Source: Pseudomonas mandelii (GTDB lineage: Bacteria > Pseudomonadota > Gammaproteobacteria > Pseudomonadales > Pseudomonadaceae). Taken from it: a stretch of 64,000 nt of DNA. This document shows positions 24,669-33,645 of the stretch, in pieces. The stretch covers positions 1-64,000 of the forward strand of contig NZ_RCZA01000013.1 in the NCBI RefSeq assembly GCF_006438925.1, given 5' to 3'. Every line of letters begins with the position of its first letter. Position 1 is the stretch's first letter. Made by a program: the position numbers and the translations under genes. Below the pieces are notes generated by a model. It was not told where the DNA came from, searched no databases, and saw only the letters and a program-made list of their open reading frames with translations.

Positions 24669-25685
24669 TCACAGGGCGATCAGCCGGATCGGGCTGCCTT
24701 CGGTCACGTTCAGGGCGGCGCACATCTCGGCGCTCAACCCCACAGGTTGCCCGGCTTGATAATCCAGATCGGCGACGATGGCGCGATAGTCCTTCAGCGA
24801 ATCGTTGCTCACCAGATAACTGCCAAGGGCATCGATGGACGCAACCGGTTTCGCCCTGCCGGTCTGGCTCTGGGCGATGGACCGGATGCCGGGAGTGCGC
24901 GCATACAACGTCGGACCGCCGTCGAACAGGTCGATGTAGCTGTTGGTTTCGAAGCCTTCGCGCTCGAGGATATCGAAGGCCTCCTGGCCATCGGGGTGGA
25001 TGCGGCCGATGCAGTCCTGCGCCGCCTGGGGCAGCATCGGCACGTAGATCGGGTATTGCGGCATCAGTTCGGCGAGGAAGGTTCGGCTTTCCAGGCCGCA
25101 AAGTCGCTCGGCCTCGGTGTAGGGCAGGTCGAAAAAGTGCTTGCCCACCGCATCCCAGAACGGCGAGTGCCCTTCATCGCTGCTGAAGCCGACGATCTCG
25201 GTGATGACCGCTTCGGCAAAGCGCTGCGAGTGGGCGGCGATGAACAATAGCCGCGCCCGGGACAGCAGTTCAGAGAACCGTGTGCGCACCAGCGCTGCGT
25301 CAATATGAAAACCCCGCAGCAAGGTATGGCCGCTGAGGTCGTGGCACAACGACAGCGCCGGCACGCCGTGCTCGATGTTCAACTCCCGCGAGGCACTGGT
25401 GAAATGCCGGTTGCGCAGGCTGTAGAACGGCTCGCTGAAACCGGCGGTGGCAAGGATCTCCGAGCAGCCCACCAAACGCTCTCGGGTCAGATCTTCCAGC
25501 ACGAAGAAGTAGTTCTCCGGACCATGACCCTCAACGTCTTTTTCGAATGAGGCGCAGGAGTCGAGAATCTTCTCGCGCAGGCATTCGGTGTCGTCCGGCA
25601 AAGACGTGACGCCTACCAGACTGTCGCGCGCCAGTTGCTGCAACTGGGGCAGGTCGGTTAAGTCGACTGGGCGTAAGACCAGCAT
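24669..25685 (-). CDS. arginine/ornithine N-succinyltransferase-type alpha subunit (AruF-like)
   Basis: This 338-residue protein starts MLVLRPVDLTDLPQLQQLA with CAGGAG upstream. Family blocks include FFVLEDLTRERLVGCSEI, EPFYSLRNRHFTSAS, HSPFWDAVGKHFFDLPY and LAELMPQYPIYVPMLP. It shares its overall plan with the next gene product, and the two should form the heteromeric succinyltransferase. It lies between the APC permease and the AruG-like gene on one transcript. Because the rest of the arginine succinyltransferase operon is missing, a specialised rather than a housekeeping role is likely. Confidence 0.85.
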   Translation of the reverse strand: MLVLRPVDLTDLPQLQQLARDSLVGVTSLPDDTECLREKILDSCASFEKDVEGHGPENYFFVLEDLTRERLVGCSEILATAGFSEPFYSLRNRHFTSASRELNIEHGVPALSLCHDLSGHTLLRGFHIDAALVRTRFSELLSRARLLFIAAHSQRFAEAVITEIVGFSSDEGHSPFWDAVGKHFFDLPYTEAERLCGLESRTFLAELMPQYPIYVPMLPQAAQDCIGRIHPDGQEAFDILEREGFETNSYIDLFDGGPTLYARTPGIRSIAQSQTGRAKPVASIDALGSYLVSNDSLKDYRAIVADLDYQAGQPVGLSAEMCAALNVTEGSPIRLIAL

Positions 25686-25804
25686 GGATGCACTCCTGTA
25701 TCAAAGGGTTCGGCGGTTGGCACCGAACCTGACTATCACTGTCGGTTTCCACGCGTTAAATCGGCGGTCGCCTGATTTTTTGTCAGACGCCGCTCTTTTT
25801 CTTG

Positions 25805-27154
25805 TCAGCCGTTGCTTGGGTCGGGCAGTACCGTGCTGGCGCCCAGTTTGTTGAGTACAAACAGGTAAACCAGGCCCAGGGCAATCCAGATCAGACCGAG
25901 TTTCTGTGCATCGACGCCCATGTTGTACATGATGGCCGCGACGATGATGAAGCCGATCACTGGGCAGATCAGGTGACGGATCACCTGACCGGATTTCTGC
26001 CGGCGCCAGTAGTAGTTGATGACCGTCAGGTGCAGCAACATGAAACCGCTCAGTGCGCCGAAATTCACCAGCGAGGTGAGGGTGTCCACCGAGTTGATGA
26101 ACAGGTAGCAGATCACCAGCGACAGCACGGCCACCAGGTAAATGCTCACGTACGGCGTGTTGTGTTTGGGATGAACCTTGGCCAGTACCTTTGGCAGCTT
26201 GCCGTCCCGGGCCATGCCGAACAGCAGGCGAGACACTGCCGCTTGGGAGGTGATTGCCACCGCAACACCCCAGGCCAGCGCCGTCGCCACGGCGGTCAGG
26301 GTGGCCAGCCAGCTGCCGGCCGCGAGTTCAGCGATTTCATAAAAAGCCGTGTCAGCCGATTTGAAACCCATGCCGGCCGCCAGATCTGTCGCAATCCAGG
26401 TCTGCACGACGAAGATCACGCCCATGACTATCAGGGTGATCAGCGCGGCCTTGCCGACGCTGCGGCCCGGGTCACCCTTGACCTCTTCGGCGAGGGTGGA
26501 AATCGCATCGAAACCGAGGAACGACAGCACCGCAATCGACACCGCTTGCATCAGCAGGGCGAAGTTGAAGGTCTCGGGGTTGTACAACGGCGCCAGAGTC
26601 AGCTGACCGTTACCGCCGCCGCTGTGCAGCGCGTTCCAGGCGTAGAACAGGAAGATCGCCAGCACCACCAGTTGCGCCAGCAGAAAGAGGATGTTCATCC
26701 GCGCGGTGAAGGTGATGCCCCGCAAGTTGACGAAGGTCGCGCTGACCAGGAAGGCCAGGATGAAACCAACCTTCGGAATGTCCGGGTACAAATGATTCAG
26801 GGCCATGGCCGCGTACACATACAGCAGCGGCGGAATCAGCAGGTAGTCGAGGAGCATCAGCCAGCCGGCGATAAACCCTACGTGCTGGTTCAGGCCCCGT
26901 TGCGCGTAGGAATAAACCGAACCGGCAATCGGAAAGGCCCGAGCCATGCTGCCGTAACTCAGGGCCGTGAAGAGCATTGCCACCATGCCGATGATGTAGG
27001 CCAGCGGTACCAGCCCCGGGGCCTCGGCGTTGACGTAGCCATAAACACCGAACGGTGCGATGGGGATCATGAAGATCATCCCGTATACCACCAGATCGGT
27101 CAGCGACAGGCTGCGTTTCAACTCTTGCTTGTAGCCGAATTCTTCTATTTCCAT
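25805..27154 (-). CDS. APC superfamily amino acid/polyamine permease
   Basis: This 449-residue inner-membrane protein starts MEIEEFGYKQELKRSLS with AAGGAG upstream. About twelve hydrophobic helices are visible. APC signatures include the helix-1 glycine/proline region VVYGMIFMIPIAPFGVYG and the FLGFDAISTLAEEVKGDPGRS block. It resembles PuuP-type putrescine and amino acid importers. In this operon it probably imports the substrate degraded by the ligase, hydrolases and succinyltransferase encoded around it. The actual substrate cannot be read from the sequence. Confidence 0.9.
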   Translation of the reverse strand: MEIEEFGYKQELKRSLSLTDLVVYGMIFMIPIAPFGVYGYVNAEAPGLVPLAYIIGMVAMLFTALSYGSMARAFPIAGSVYSYAQRGLNQHVGFIAGWLMLLDYLLIPPLLYVYAAMALNHLYPDIPKVGFILAFLVSATFVNLRGITFTARMNILFLLAQLVVLAIFLFYAWNALHSGGGNGQLTLAPLYNPETFNFALLMQAVSIAVLSFLGFDAISTLAEEVKGDPGRSVGKAALITLIVMGVIFVVQTWIATDLAAGMGFKSADTAFYEIAELAAGSWLATLTAVATALAWGVAVAITSQAAVSRLLFGMARDGKLPKVLAKVHPKHNTPYVSIYLVAVLSLVICYLFINSVDTLTSLVNFGALSGFMLLHLTVINYYWRRQKSGQVIRHLICPVIGFIIVAAIMYNMGVDAQKLGLIWIALGLVYLFVLNKLGASTVLPDPSNG

Positions 27155-27211
27155 GAAGCCCTTCTCCTTGGGATGAAAGCAGCTGCAAGCTGCGAGTTTG
27201 AAGCGATTCCT

Positions 27212-27964
27212 TTACAGCAGCGGCGCCAGGTATTCGGTAAAGCGACGGACGTCTTCAGGCGTGCGCAGCAGGTCGTTGCGCACCTCGATCAACACCGATT
27301 CCAGGCCGCGTGCATCGCCATGGACCGGCACGGTCATGTCGCTCAGCGGGTTGATTTTGTACGGCTCATTACCGGCAACTTTCAATGGATGCTGGCTCAA
27401 GCCATCGATCAATCGCTGGGCATATTCCCTGGCCTCTCTATACAACACGCCAACTTCAAGCTCGCGAGGCTGTCCGTGATAGACCGGCGTGAAGCTGTGA
27501 ATCCCCACCACCCGTACCGGCCGGCCTTGAGCGACACGTTCGTCGATCAAGTCTTTCAGACGCGAGTGAAACGGCTCGAACAGGTTTTGCCGACGGTACT
27601 CGCGGGTGGCTTCGTCCAGGTCCCGGTTGCCCGGCACCTGATAAATCTCGCTCTGCGCCGGAATGCTGTCCGGGGCCTGGCGCGGTCGGTTGAGGTCGAC
27701 CAGCAGCCGCGAATAATTGGCCGCCAACAGGGTTGCGCCCAATGCTCGGGATAAGCTTTCGGCCAGCGCCAGGGCGCCGATGTCCCAGGCGATGTGCTCG
27801 CGGGCCGCCTCGTGACTCAGGCCCAGGTCATTTAACCCGGCCGGAATAAAACGGCTGGCGTGCTCGCAGACCAGAATCAACGGGTGGTCGGAGTCTTCCC
27901 GGCTCAGGGTGTACGCGGGCCCGGTGTAAAGACCGAGCTCAGCAGATTCAGTACAGGCGCGCAT
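27212..27964 (-). CDS. N-formylglutamate amidohydrolase-family enzyme
   Basis: This protein of about 250 residues overlaps the end of the glutamine-synthetase-like gene. Family features are LILVCEHASRFIPAGL, the DIGALALAESLSRALGATLL block, NYSRLLVDLNRP (zinc-site region), GIHSFTPVY and VLIEVRNDLL. HutG-type members cleave N-formylglutamate to formate and glutamate, and relatives act on other N-acyl amino acids. With no hut genes nearby, the substrate is more likely an intermediate of this operon. The start is either ATG 27964 or GTG 27973; both overlap the preceding gene. Confidence 0.85.
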   Translation of the reverse strand: MRACTESAELGLYTGPAYTLSREDSDHPLILVCEHASRFIPAGLNDLGLSHEAAREHIAWDIGALALAESLSRALGATLLAANYSRLLVDLNRPRQAPDSIPAQSEIYQVPGNRDLDEATREYRRQNLFEPFHSRLKDLIDERVAQGRPVRVVGIHSFTPVYHGQPRELEVGVLYREAREYAQRLIDGLSQHPLKVAGNEPYKINPLSDMTVPVHGDARGLESVLIEVRNDLLRTPEDVRRFTEYLAPLL

Positions 27965-29279
27965 AGTGCTCACAGCGTTCGGCGGGCGACAGCTGTTCCG
28001 TCAGCGTCAGTTCCTCGGTTTTAAGGGCGAAGTAGGTGTCCAGCAACGCGCTCGGCAGGGCTTCGATCAGTGCCTCGCTGTTGCGCAGGCAATCCAGGGC
28101 CTGGGCAAGGGAAGCGGGCAGGGCGACGATGCCGCGCGCCTGGCGTTGTTCTTCGTTCAGGGAGTCGGGGACTTCATCGGTGATTGCGTTCAAGACCAGG
28201 CGTTGTTCGATGCCCAGCCGGCCGGCAATCAGCAGCGCGGCCATGGCCAGGTGCGGTGAGGACGTGGCGTCCATGGCGCGAAATTCCAGGTTGTATTGCG
28301 ACGCCACCGATTTGCCGCCCAGGCTTATCGTCGGGCAGATTCGCAGCGCCGCTTCGCGGTTGCGTTGCCCGAGGCACGCGTAGGACGCGCTCCAGTGATG
28401 AGGCTGCAAACGCTCGTAGGACACCGGTGTCGGCGCGGTAAACGCACAGAGTGCCGGCAGGTGATGCAGGATGCCGGCGGCCCAGTGCTGGCCGAGGGTC
28501 GACAAGCCATTGGTGGTGCCGGCGTCGTACATCACCGGTTGGCCAGCCAGGTCCAGCAGGCTGACGTGCAGGTGCACGCCGTTGCACACCGCATGCTCCG
28601 AGGCCTTGGGCGCGAAGCTCAACTCCAGGCCCATTTGCCGGGCGATCTCGCGAGTGATTTCACGCACGTTCACCGCGCGATCGGCAGCGGCCACCCCAAG
28701 GGTTGGGCGGCAGGTGATTTCGTATTGATGCTTGCCGTACTCGGGCAGGAACATTTCGGGCTCGACGCCACCGGCACGCAGGGCGCCGAGCAGCCAACCG
28801 CCAAACTCGGCACCCTGACGCTGGGCTTGCAGCGAAAACGCCAGGTGTTCAACGTCGCCGGTGTTCAAGTTGAATTCATGCTCGAACGCCGCATTGACCT
28901 GCAAGCCCAACTCGGCGCGATAACGCTCTACCTCGTTGCGCAACACCGTACGCGGGCAGGCACCCCACGGGCGGCCATCGGTTTCGCAAATGTCACTGTG
29001 GATAAAATCCAGCGCCGGAGCGTTGGCATCCGGGCCGTTACTGACCGTCACTCGGCTGAGCAGATCGGGCATCAGCCGCAAATCGCCATAGGCACCCCAC
29101 GGGTTGGCGTAGGCGATGATGTCTTGCGGGGTCAGCGCGCTGTTGGCCGGCACCCAACCACAACCCGTCCTTTGATAGTGCTCGAGTTCGTCCGTGGGAA
29201 AGGAACGCCCGCGTGTCACACCAATCAGGTCAGTGGTGACGAGGGTGGTCATGGGCAGTGGCAGCAGGCGCTCGCTCAT
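27948..29279 (-). CDS. glutamine synthetase-family ligase (PuuA-like)
   Basis: This 443-residue protein has the glutamine synthetase catalytic fold: a beta-grasp N-terminal part (TDLIGVTRGRSFPTDE), the metal-binding NAAFEHEFNLNTG, PEYGKHQYEI, NGVHLHVSLLD and the RICPTISLGG/YNLEFRAMDATSSPHLAMAALL C-terminal parts. It is a divergent member, as in gamma-glutamylpolyamine synthetases, not GlnA. It probably attaches glutamate to an amine. It is coupled to the isochorismatase gene by an ATGA overlap and followed by the amidohydrolase. The ligation substrate is inferred, not seen. Confidence 0.88.
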   Translation of the reverse strand: MSERLLPLPMTTLVTTDLIGVTRGRSFPTDELEHYQRTGCGWVPANSALTPQDIIAYANPWGAYGDLRLMPDLLSRVTVSNGPDANAPALDFIHSDICETDGRPWGACPRTVLRNEVERYRAELGLQVNAAFEHEFNLNTGDVEHLAFSLQAQRQGAEFGGWLLGALRAGGVEPEMFLPEYGKHQYEITCRPTLGVAAADRAVNVREITREIARQMGLELSFAPKASEHAVCNGVHLHVSLLDLAGQPVMYDAGTTNGLSTLGQHWAAGILHHLPALCAFTAPTPVSYERLQPHHWSASYACLGQRNREAALRICPTISLGGKSVASQYNLEFRAMDATSSPHLAMAALLIAGRLGIEQRLVLNAITDEVPDSLNEEQRQARGIVALPASLAQALDCLRNSEALIEALPSALLDTYFALKTEELTLTEQLSPAERCEHYARLY

Positions 29280-29920
29280 GGCTGCATCTCCTGCAACCGG
29301 CCGAGTACGGTCTGGGTGTCGGTGATCCAGCAGTAACCCTTGATTGCATTCAGGCAGGCCTGATGCCGCTCGGCGGTGTAAGTGGCGCAGGCATCTTCCA
29401 CCAGCGTCACCAGATAACCGCGGTCGGCGGCGTCACGCACGGCCATGTCAACGCATTGGTCGGTGACGATGCCGGCGATGATCAGGTGCCGTGCCCCGAG
29501 GTTGCGCAGCACGTAGTCGATGTGGGTGGAGTTGAAGACACCGGACGAGGTCTTGGGCAGCACGATTTCGTTTTCTGCCGGGGTCAGGTCGTCGATGATC
29601 CGCGCTTGCGGGCTGCCCTTGGGCAAGTGCATGTCCGAGAGCTTGTGGTCCAGCGAGCGGTCGCGGCCGTCGGCCGTGAGGCTTTCGATGATCGTGTGCA
29701 GCACGTTTTGCCTGGCGCTGCGAAAGGCGCTGAGCAACCGGCGTTGATTGGGCACCACCTGCATGTGGGTGCGAGTCAGAAAGTACTCGGCATCGGGCCC
29801 GTTGAGGTGCGGGTCGAACTGTGGCTCAAGCCAGGCGCGTTGCATGTCCACCAGCAACAGCGCGGTGTGATCGGTGACGAATGGCAAATCCCGGGGTGAG
29901 TGGTGGGGGAGTGTGAACAT
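29276..29920 (-). CDS. isochorismatase-like cysteine hydrolase
   Basis: This 214-residue protein has the family triad: Asp in ALLLVDMQRAW, Lys in IVLPKTSSGVFNST and Cys in IAGIVTDQCVDMAVRDA. Members hydrolyse amides or ureido compounds such as N-carbamoyl amino acids or nicotinamide. GGAGG precedes the ATG. It follows the regulator gene by two bases and overlaps the ligase gene. In this operon it may release ammonia or a carboxylate from an intermediate. Exact chemistry is not evident. Confidence 0.85.
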   Translation of the reverse strand: MFTLPHHSPRDLPFVTDHTALLLVDMQRAWLEPQFDPHLNGPDAEYFLTRTHMQVVPNQRRLLSAFRSARQNVLHTIIESLTADGRDRSLDHKLSDMHLPKGSPQARIIDDLTPAENEIVLPKTSSGVFNSTHIDYVLRNLGARHLIIAGIVTDQCVDMAVRDAADRGYLVTLVEDACATYTAERHQACLNAIKGYCWITDTQTVLGRLQEMQP

Positions 29921-29922
29921 CC

Positions 29923-30777
29923 TTATTTATCCTCCAGCAAGTGGGTGTCGAAGTCGCTCCGCAGGGCGTCGATGCCTTCCAGGCGATCGGCCAGATCCGG
30001 ACTGCGCAGGGTCAGGCAGGCAATCAGCGCCTCGACCTGGGCCAGCGCCGGAACCAGGGTATCGAAGGCCGATACCGATTCCACCGGCGCACTGATAATC
30101 AGGTCGGCCATTTCCCGCAACGGTGAAGCATAGATGTCGGTGAACAACACCACGCGTGCATAGCGATTTTTCGCCGCATTGGCCACGCGCAGGGCCTGTG
30201 ACTGGTAGCGGCGATAGTCGAACACCAGCACCACGTCCTGACGCTGCACGTCGAACAATCGGTCGGGCAGTTGCGCGTTGTCCTCCAGGGCGAAACAGCC
30301 CGGACGCAGCAGGCGCAGGTGGTTGAGCAAGTATTGGGCGAGGAAACTGCTGAAGCGCCCACCGAAGCAATGCACCTGATGGCGGGTGTCGAGCAGCCAT
30401 TCCACAAGAATCCGCACATCTTCGGGTTGGGTCAGCGCGTGGGTGTCCACCAGCGCTCGATGGCTGTGCGCCAGATATTGGCTCCAGGTGTCGCCTTTCT
30501 GAAGATGAGCACGAGGTTGCAACAGGGTGCTGGGGGAGCGGAGGCGGTGGTCCATGTCGCTGAGCAGGGCATTCTGGAAATCGGCATAACCGCTGAAACC
30601 CAGCTTTTTGACCAGTCGCACGATGGTGGGATCGCTGACACCGGCATGTTCGGCCAAACGTGACATCGGGCCCAGTCCGTTACGCGGGTACTGGTCCAGC
30701 AAGGCACGGATGACTTTGCGTTCCGACGGCGTAAGGTCCAGGCCGGGATCGGTGATCAGGTCTCTGAGAGAAGGCAT
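29923..30777 (-). CDS. RpiR/MurR family transcriptional regulator
   Basis: This 284-residue protein has an N-terminal RpiR helix-turn-helix (SRLAEHAGVSDPTIVRLVKKLGF) and a C-terminal SIS domain (QVHCFGGRFSSFLAQYLLNH, VLVFDYRRYQSQ). It is the first gene of the seven-gene catabolic operon, with AGGAG before the ATG, so it probably regulates its own transcript. SIS domains usually bind phosphosugars, although RpiR members beside amino acid genes are known. A 7-base inverted repeat at 30814-30839 just upstream is a possible operator. Confidence 0.88.
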   Translation of the reverse strand: MPSLRDLITDPGLDLTPSERKVIRALLDQYPRNGLGPMSRLAEHAGVSDPTIVRLVKKLGFSGYADFQNALLSDMDHRLRSPSTLLQPRAHLQKGDTWSQYLAHSHRALVDTHALTQPEDVRILVEWLLDTRHQVHCFGGRFSSFLAQYLLNHLRLLRPGCFALEDNAQLPDRLFDVQRQDVVLVFDYRRYQSQALRVANAAKNRYARVVLFTDIYASPLREMADLIISAPVESVSAFDTLVPALAQVEALIACLTLRSPDLADRLEGIDALRSDFDTHLLEDK

Positions 30778-31118
30778 CCGGGCTCCTGCTGGATGGATAT
30801 GTCGGTTTCATTTCATAAATTGCTAAAACAGTATTTATGTAGCGGACTCAACATGTCTAGTGAATTTTTCAATGGTTTTTTAAAGCCCCAAAACAGGGCG
30901 AAAACCCCGTGGGCCATGGGCTACATGGAAGTCGACTGAGCTTGTAGGCCATCGCCCTTAGCGGTGTCGGATATCGATGATTTTTCCAGGTGTGTGTGAG
31001 TTAGAACCTGTGTTTGCTGGATCAAACGAAACGCCCTGGATTGCGCTTCTTGCGGCACAATTGGCAATAATTCGCGGTGTGACGCCGTTTTCAATTTCCA
31101 TCGACAGAGTGATCCTTC
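30778..31118. other. gene-free divergent region
   Basis: This stretch separates the RpiR operon and the phosphatase-cobF pair and should carry both promoters. A minus-strand frame at 30958-31167 (MRRFERGTSKSNGS) and overlapping frames have no ribosome site, and I do not accept them. No cobalamin-riboswitch B12 box was seen before cobF. Confidence 0.5.
30814..30839. promoter_or_regulatory. candidate RpiR operator
   Basis: CATAAAT at 30814-30820 is perfectly inverted as ATTTATG at 30833-30839, with 12 bases between. It lies 37-62 bases upstream of the RpiR-family start at 30777. The spacing suits a dimeric helix-turn-helix regulator. Binding is inferred. Confidence 0.45.
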
Positions 31119-31691
31119 GTGCAGGCGACCCGTTTGACTTTGATGTGCCACGCTCGAACCGTCGCACAAAAATTGGCGTGTTTTCCTACGAATGAGCCCA
31201 TAGAGATGGATTGGCAATCGGCAAGGGGATCACGTCGTGCTCAGTTCAAGGGGACGCCGCGACTGGTGTGTGGACCTGAACTGCGAACCCGGCAAACCGC
31301 CGAGCTGTTCGGCAGTGACGTGGAGATTGTCGAGGCACTGAGGGATTGCGATTTCGGGAGCTGGAAAGGCGCGCGGATCGACGATCTGCAAAAATCCTCA
31401 GCCCAAGCGCTACAGAACTGGCTCGATGATCCGAATTCGGCGCCCCATGGCGGCGAGTCGGTAGCGCAACTCGGTGAGCGGGTGGCCGCTTGGTTGAAAA
31501 CGCTGGAGGCAACACCGGGACACATCGTTGCCGTCACCCATCCGTTTGTCATGCGCGCCGCGCTGACGCAGGTGCTGCAAGGCGCAGCGTTCAACCTGAT
31601 TGACGTTGAACCGCTGTCGGCCATCGAGTTGCGGTTCAACGGTCGCTGGCGGTTACGCTTGCTGGGCACTGACCCTGAGGGAGCACATTGA
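31119..31691 (+). CDS. histidine phosphatase family protein next to cobF
   Basis: This 190-residue protein probably starts at GTG 31119. The phosphatase core is LTLMCHARTVAQ, where the canonical RHG is CHA: the nucleophile His is kept but the preceding Arg is Cys. The region also has CGPELRTRQTAELFG, the acid-loop DCDFGSWKG and the second His in VAVTHPFVMRA. It overlaps the cobF start by one base (TGATG), so it may serve cobalamin biosynthesis, like CobC-type phosphatases, but the changed motif leaves activity open. The start is uncertain because the upstream ribosome site is weak. Confidence 0.75.
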   Translation: MQATRLTLMCHARTVAQKLACFPTNEPIEMDWQSARGSRRAQFKGTPRLVCGPELRTRQTAELFGSDVEIVEALRDCDFGSWKGARIDDLQKSSAQALQNWLDDPNSAPHGGESVAQLGERVAAWLKTLEATPGHIVAVTHPFVMRAALTQVLQGAAFNLIDVEPLSAIELRFNGRWRLRLLGTDPEGAH

Positions 31692-32446
31692 TGAAAAAAC
31701 TTCTGGTCATCGGCATCGGCGCCGGCAATCCCGACTACATCACGATGCAGGCCGTGAAAGCGCTGAATCTCGTCGACGTTTTTTTCCTTATGGACAAGGG
31801 CCAGAGCAAAGACAAACTGATCGACCTGCGCCGCGAGATCTGCGAGCGCTACATCACCGATCGCGACTACCGCTTCGTCGAAGCCCACAGCCCGGAGCGC
31901 GAACGCGGTGATGTGGACTACAAGGCCAGCGTGGAAGACCTGAACCTGGCCAAGCAGCAGACCTTCGAACGGTTAATCAGCGAGGAAATGACTGACGACC
32001 AGTGCGCCGGTTTTCTGGTGTGGGGCGATCCGGCGTTGTACGACAGCACGATCCGGATCTTGCAGGCGATTCTGGCCTCAGGCCGGTGCGTCTTCGAATT
32101 TGAAGTGATCCCCGGCATCACCAGTGTCCAGGCGCTGGCGGCGCAACATAAGGTGCCGCTGAACCGCATTGGCCGCTCGATTGAAATCACCACTGGCCGA
32201 CGGCTGGCGGCGGGGCAGGTGAGCGATGCCGACAGCCTGGTGGTGATGCTCGATGCAGAAGATGCCTACCATCGGGTGGAGGACCAGGAGACTGAGATTT
32301 ACTGGGGAGCCTATCTGGGGACGCCGGATGAAATCCTGATCAGCGGCAAGCTCAAGGAGGTGGCGGATGAGATCGAACGGGTACGCAAGGCGGCTCGGTT
32401 GGCCAATGGGTGGATTATGGATACGTATCTGCTGCGCAAGCCTTGA
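31691..32446 (+). CDS. cobF: precorrin-6A synthase (deacetylating) CobF
   Basis: This 251-residue SAM-dependent tetrapyrrole methylase has IGIGAGNPDYITMQAVKAL at the N-terminus and the GDPALYDSTIRIL and VIPGITSVQALAA blocks of the family. CobF methylates precorrin-5 at C-1 and releases acetate in the aerobic B12 pathway. The length and the FLMDKGQSKDKLIDLR stretch are typical of CobF rather than CobI or CobM. It is coupled to the histidine phosphatase gene. Other cob genes are not in the window. Confidence 0.92.
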   Translation: MKKLLVIGIGAGNPDYITMQAVKALNLVDVFFLMDKGQSKDKLIDLRREICERYITDRDYRFVEAHSPERERGDVDYKASVEDLNLAKQQTFERLISEEMTDDQCAGFLVWGDPALYDSTIRILQAILASGRCVFEFEVIPGITSVQALAAQHKVPLNRIGRSIEITTGRRLAAGQVSDADSLVVMLDAEDAYHRVEDQETEIYWGAYLGTPDEILISGKLKEVADEIERVRKAARLANGWIMDTYLLRKP

Positions 32447-32470
32447 GTGCATCGGTGTCTGGGCTGGCGC

Positions 32471-32552
32471 CTTCGCGAGCAGGCTCGCTCCCACATAGAC
32501 CGCGTCCGTTCAGACAACTCGGTCAACTGTGGGAGCGAGCCTGCTCGCGAAG
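32471..32552. repeat. REPIN, TGTGGGAGCGAGCCTGCTCGCGA family
   Basis: The inverted arms CTTCGCGAGCAGGCTCGC and GCGAGCCTGCTCGCGAAG flank about 45 bases between the convergent cobF and ftrA ends. It may add a transcript end structure. Confidence 0.85.
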
Positions 32553-32569
32553 AGGCCCTAAAGAACACC

Positions 32570-33544
32570 TCAAAAAACCGCTTTAACCTCACGCCCAAAT
32601 CGCTCCCGATACACCGACGGCGGCACCCCGACCACGCTGCGAAACGCCACCCGAAAACTCTCCACCGAGCGATAACCGCAGCGCTGGGCAATCTGGTCGG
32701 TGTTCTGGCTCGTGCTCTCAAGCAGCTCGCGAGCCCGTCCCAGGCGCTCATGCTGTAACCAGGCTTTGGGCGGCATGCCGGTGGCTTCAGTGAAGCGGCG
32801 CAGAAACGTCCGTTCACTCATGGCCGCTTCACTCGCCAACTCGCGAACCTCCAGCGGTTCGTGCAAACGCTCGCGGGCCCACTGCATGACGCGCGACAAA
32901 TCGCTACGCGGCGTAGGACTGACCGGTGTCGGAATGAACTGTGCCTGGCCGCCGGTACGTTGCGGCGACATCACCAGCCGCCGCGCCACCGAGTTGGCCA
33001 CTTGCGTACCGAAGTCCCGCGCCACCAAATGCAGGCAGGCATCGATACCGGCAGCGCTGCCGGCCGAGGTGATCAGCTGACCTGAATCGACATAGAGCAC
33101 GTCCGGGTCCACCAGAATGTTCGGAAAACGCTCGGCCAACTCAGCGGTGTAACGCCAGTGCGTGGTGGCGCCGCGACCGTCGAGCAAACCGGTGGCCGCC
33201 AGCACGAACACGCCCGAGCAGATCGATAACAACCGCGCACCCCGTGCATGGGCCTGGCGCAGGGCCGCGATCAATGCCTCAGGCACCGGGGCGCTGCGAT
33301 CACGCCAGCCGGGAATGATGATGGTCCGGGCGTCCTCGAGCAGCTCCATGCCGCCGTCGGCCAATACCTGAATGCCGCCCATGGCGCGCATCGGGCCTTG
33401 GTCGACGGCGGCGATCCGGTGTTCGTACCAAAGGAAGTCGAACTCCGGACGGGCCAGGCCGAAGATCTCCACGGCGATGCCGAATTCGAATGTACAGAGG
33501 CCGTCGTAGGCCAGAATCGCGACCAATCCAGGGGTGGGCTGCAT
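32570..33544 (-). CDS. ftrA: GlxA-type transcriptional regulator FtrA (DJ-1/PfpI plus AraC)
   Basis: This 324-residue protein starts MQPTPGLVAILAYDG at 33544; an in-frame extension upstream would read into the divergent promoter. The N-terminal two-thirds is a DJ-1/PfpI-like sensor (IVEIFG-type region, ARLLSICSGVFVLAATGLLDG with the elbow Cys). The C-terminal AraC domain carries two helix-turn-helix units (LASEAAMSERTFLRRFTEA and IAQRCGYRSVESFRVAF). It is divergent from the rhodanese gene, a pairing seen in other pseudomonads, and probably regulates it. The inducer is not evident. Confidence 0.85.
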   Translation of the reverse strand: MQPTPGLVAILAYDGLCTFEFGIAVEIFGLARPEFDFLWYEHRIAAVDQGPMRAMGGIQVLADGGMELLEDARTIIIPGWRDRSAPVPEALIAALRQAHARGARLLSICSGVFVLAATGLLDGRGATTHWRYTAELAERFPNILVDPDVLYVDSGQLITSAGSAAGIDACLHLVARDFGTQVANSVARRLVMSPQRTGGQAQFIPTPVSPTPRSDLSRVMQWARERLHEPLEVRELASEAAMSERTFLRRFTEATGMPPKAWLQHERLGRARELLESTSQNTDQIAQRCGYRSVESFRVAFRSVVGVPPSVYRERFGREVKAVF

Positions 33545-33645
33545 TTGGCGGAAAGTTTCCGGTGAGTGTCTTGTGCGCCACTGTAGCCGCAAGCGTCGGG
33601 CGGATAAAGTCTTCTCACACCCACCGAGACTTTGGAGTACAGCCC

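Noticed and set aside
25802..27754. 650-codon plus-strand open frame opposite the APC permease and amidohydrolase genes
   Set aside because: It is antisense to two clear gene families, composition is typical of high-GC shadow frames and no ribosome site or motif supports it.
30778..31118. cobalamin riboswitch before the phosphatase-cobF pair
   Set aside because: No B12-box GCCACTG or conserved riboswitch core was found by eye.
30921..31217. overlapping small minus-strand ORFs upstream of cobF
   Set aside because: There is no ribosome site, several frames are equally open and no family is recognised.
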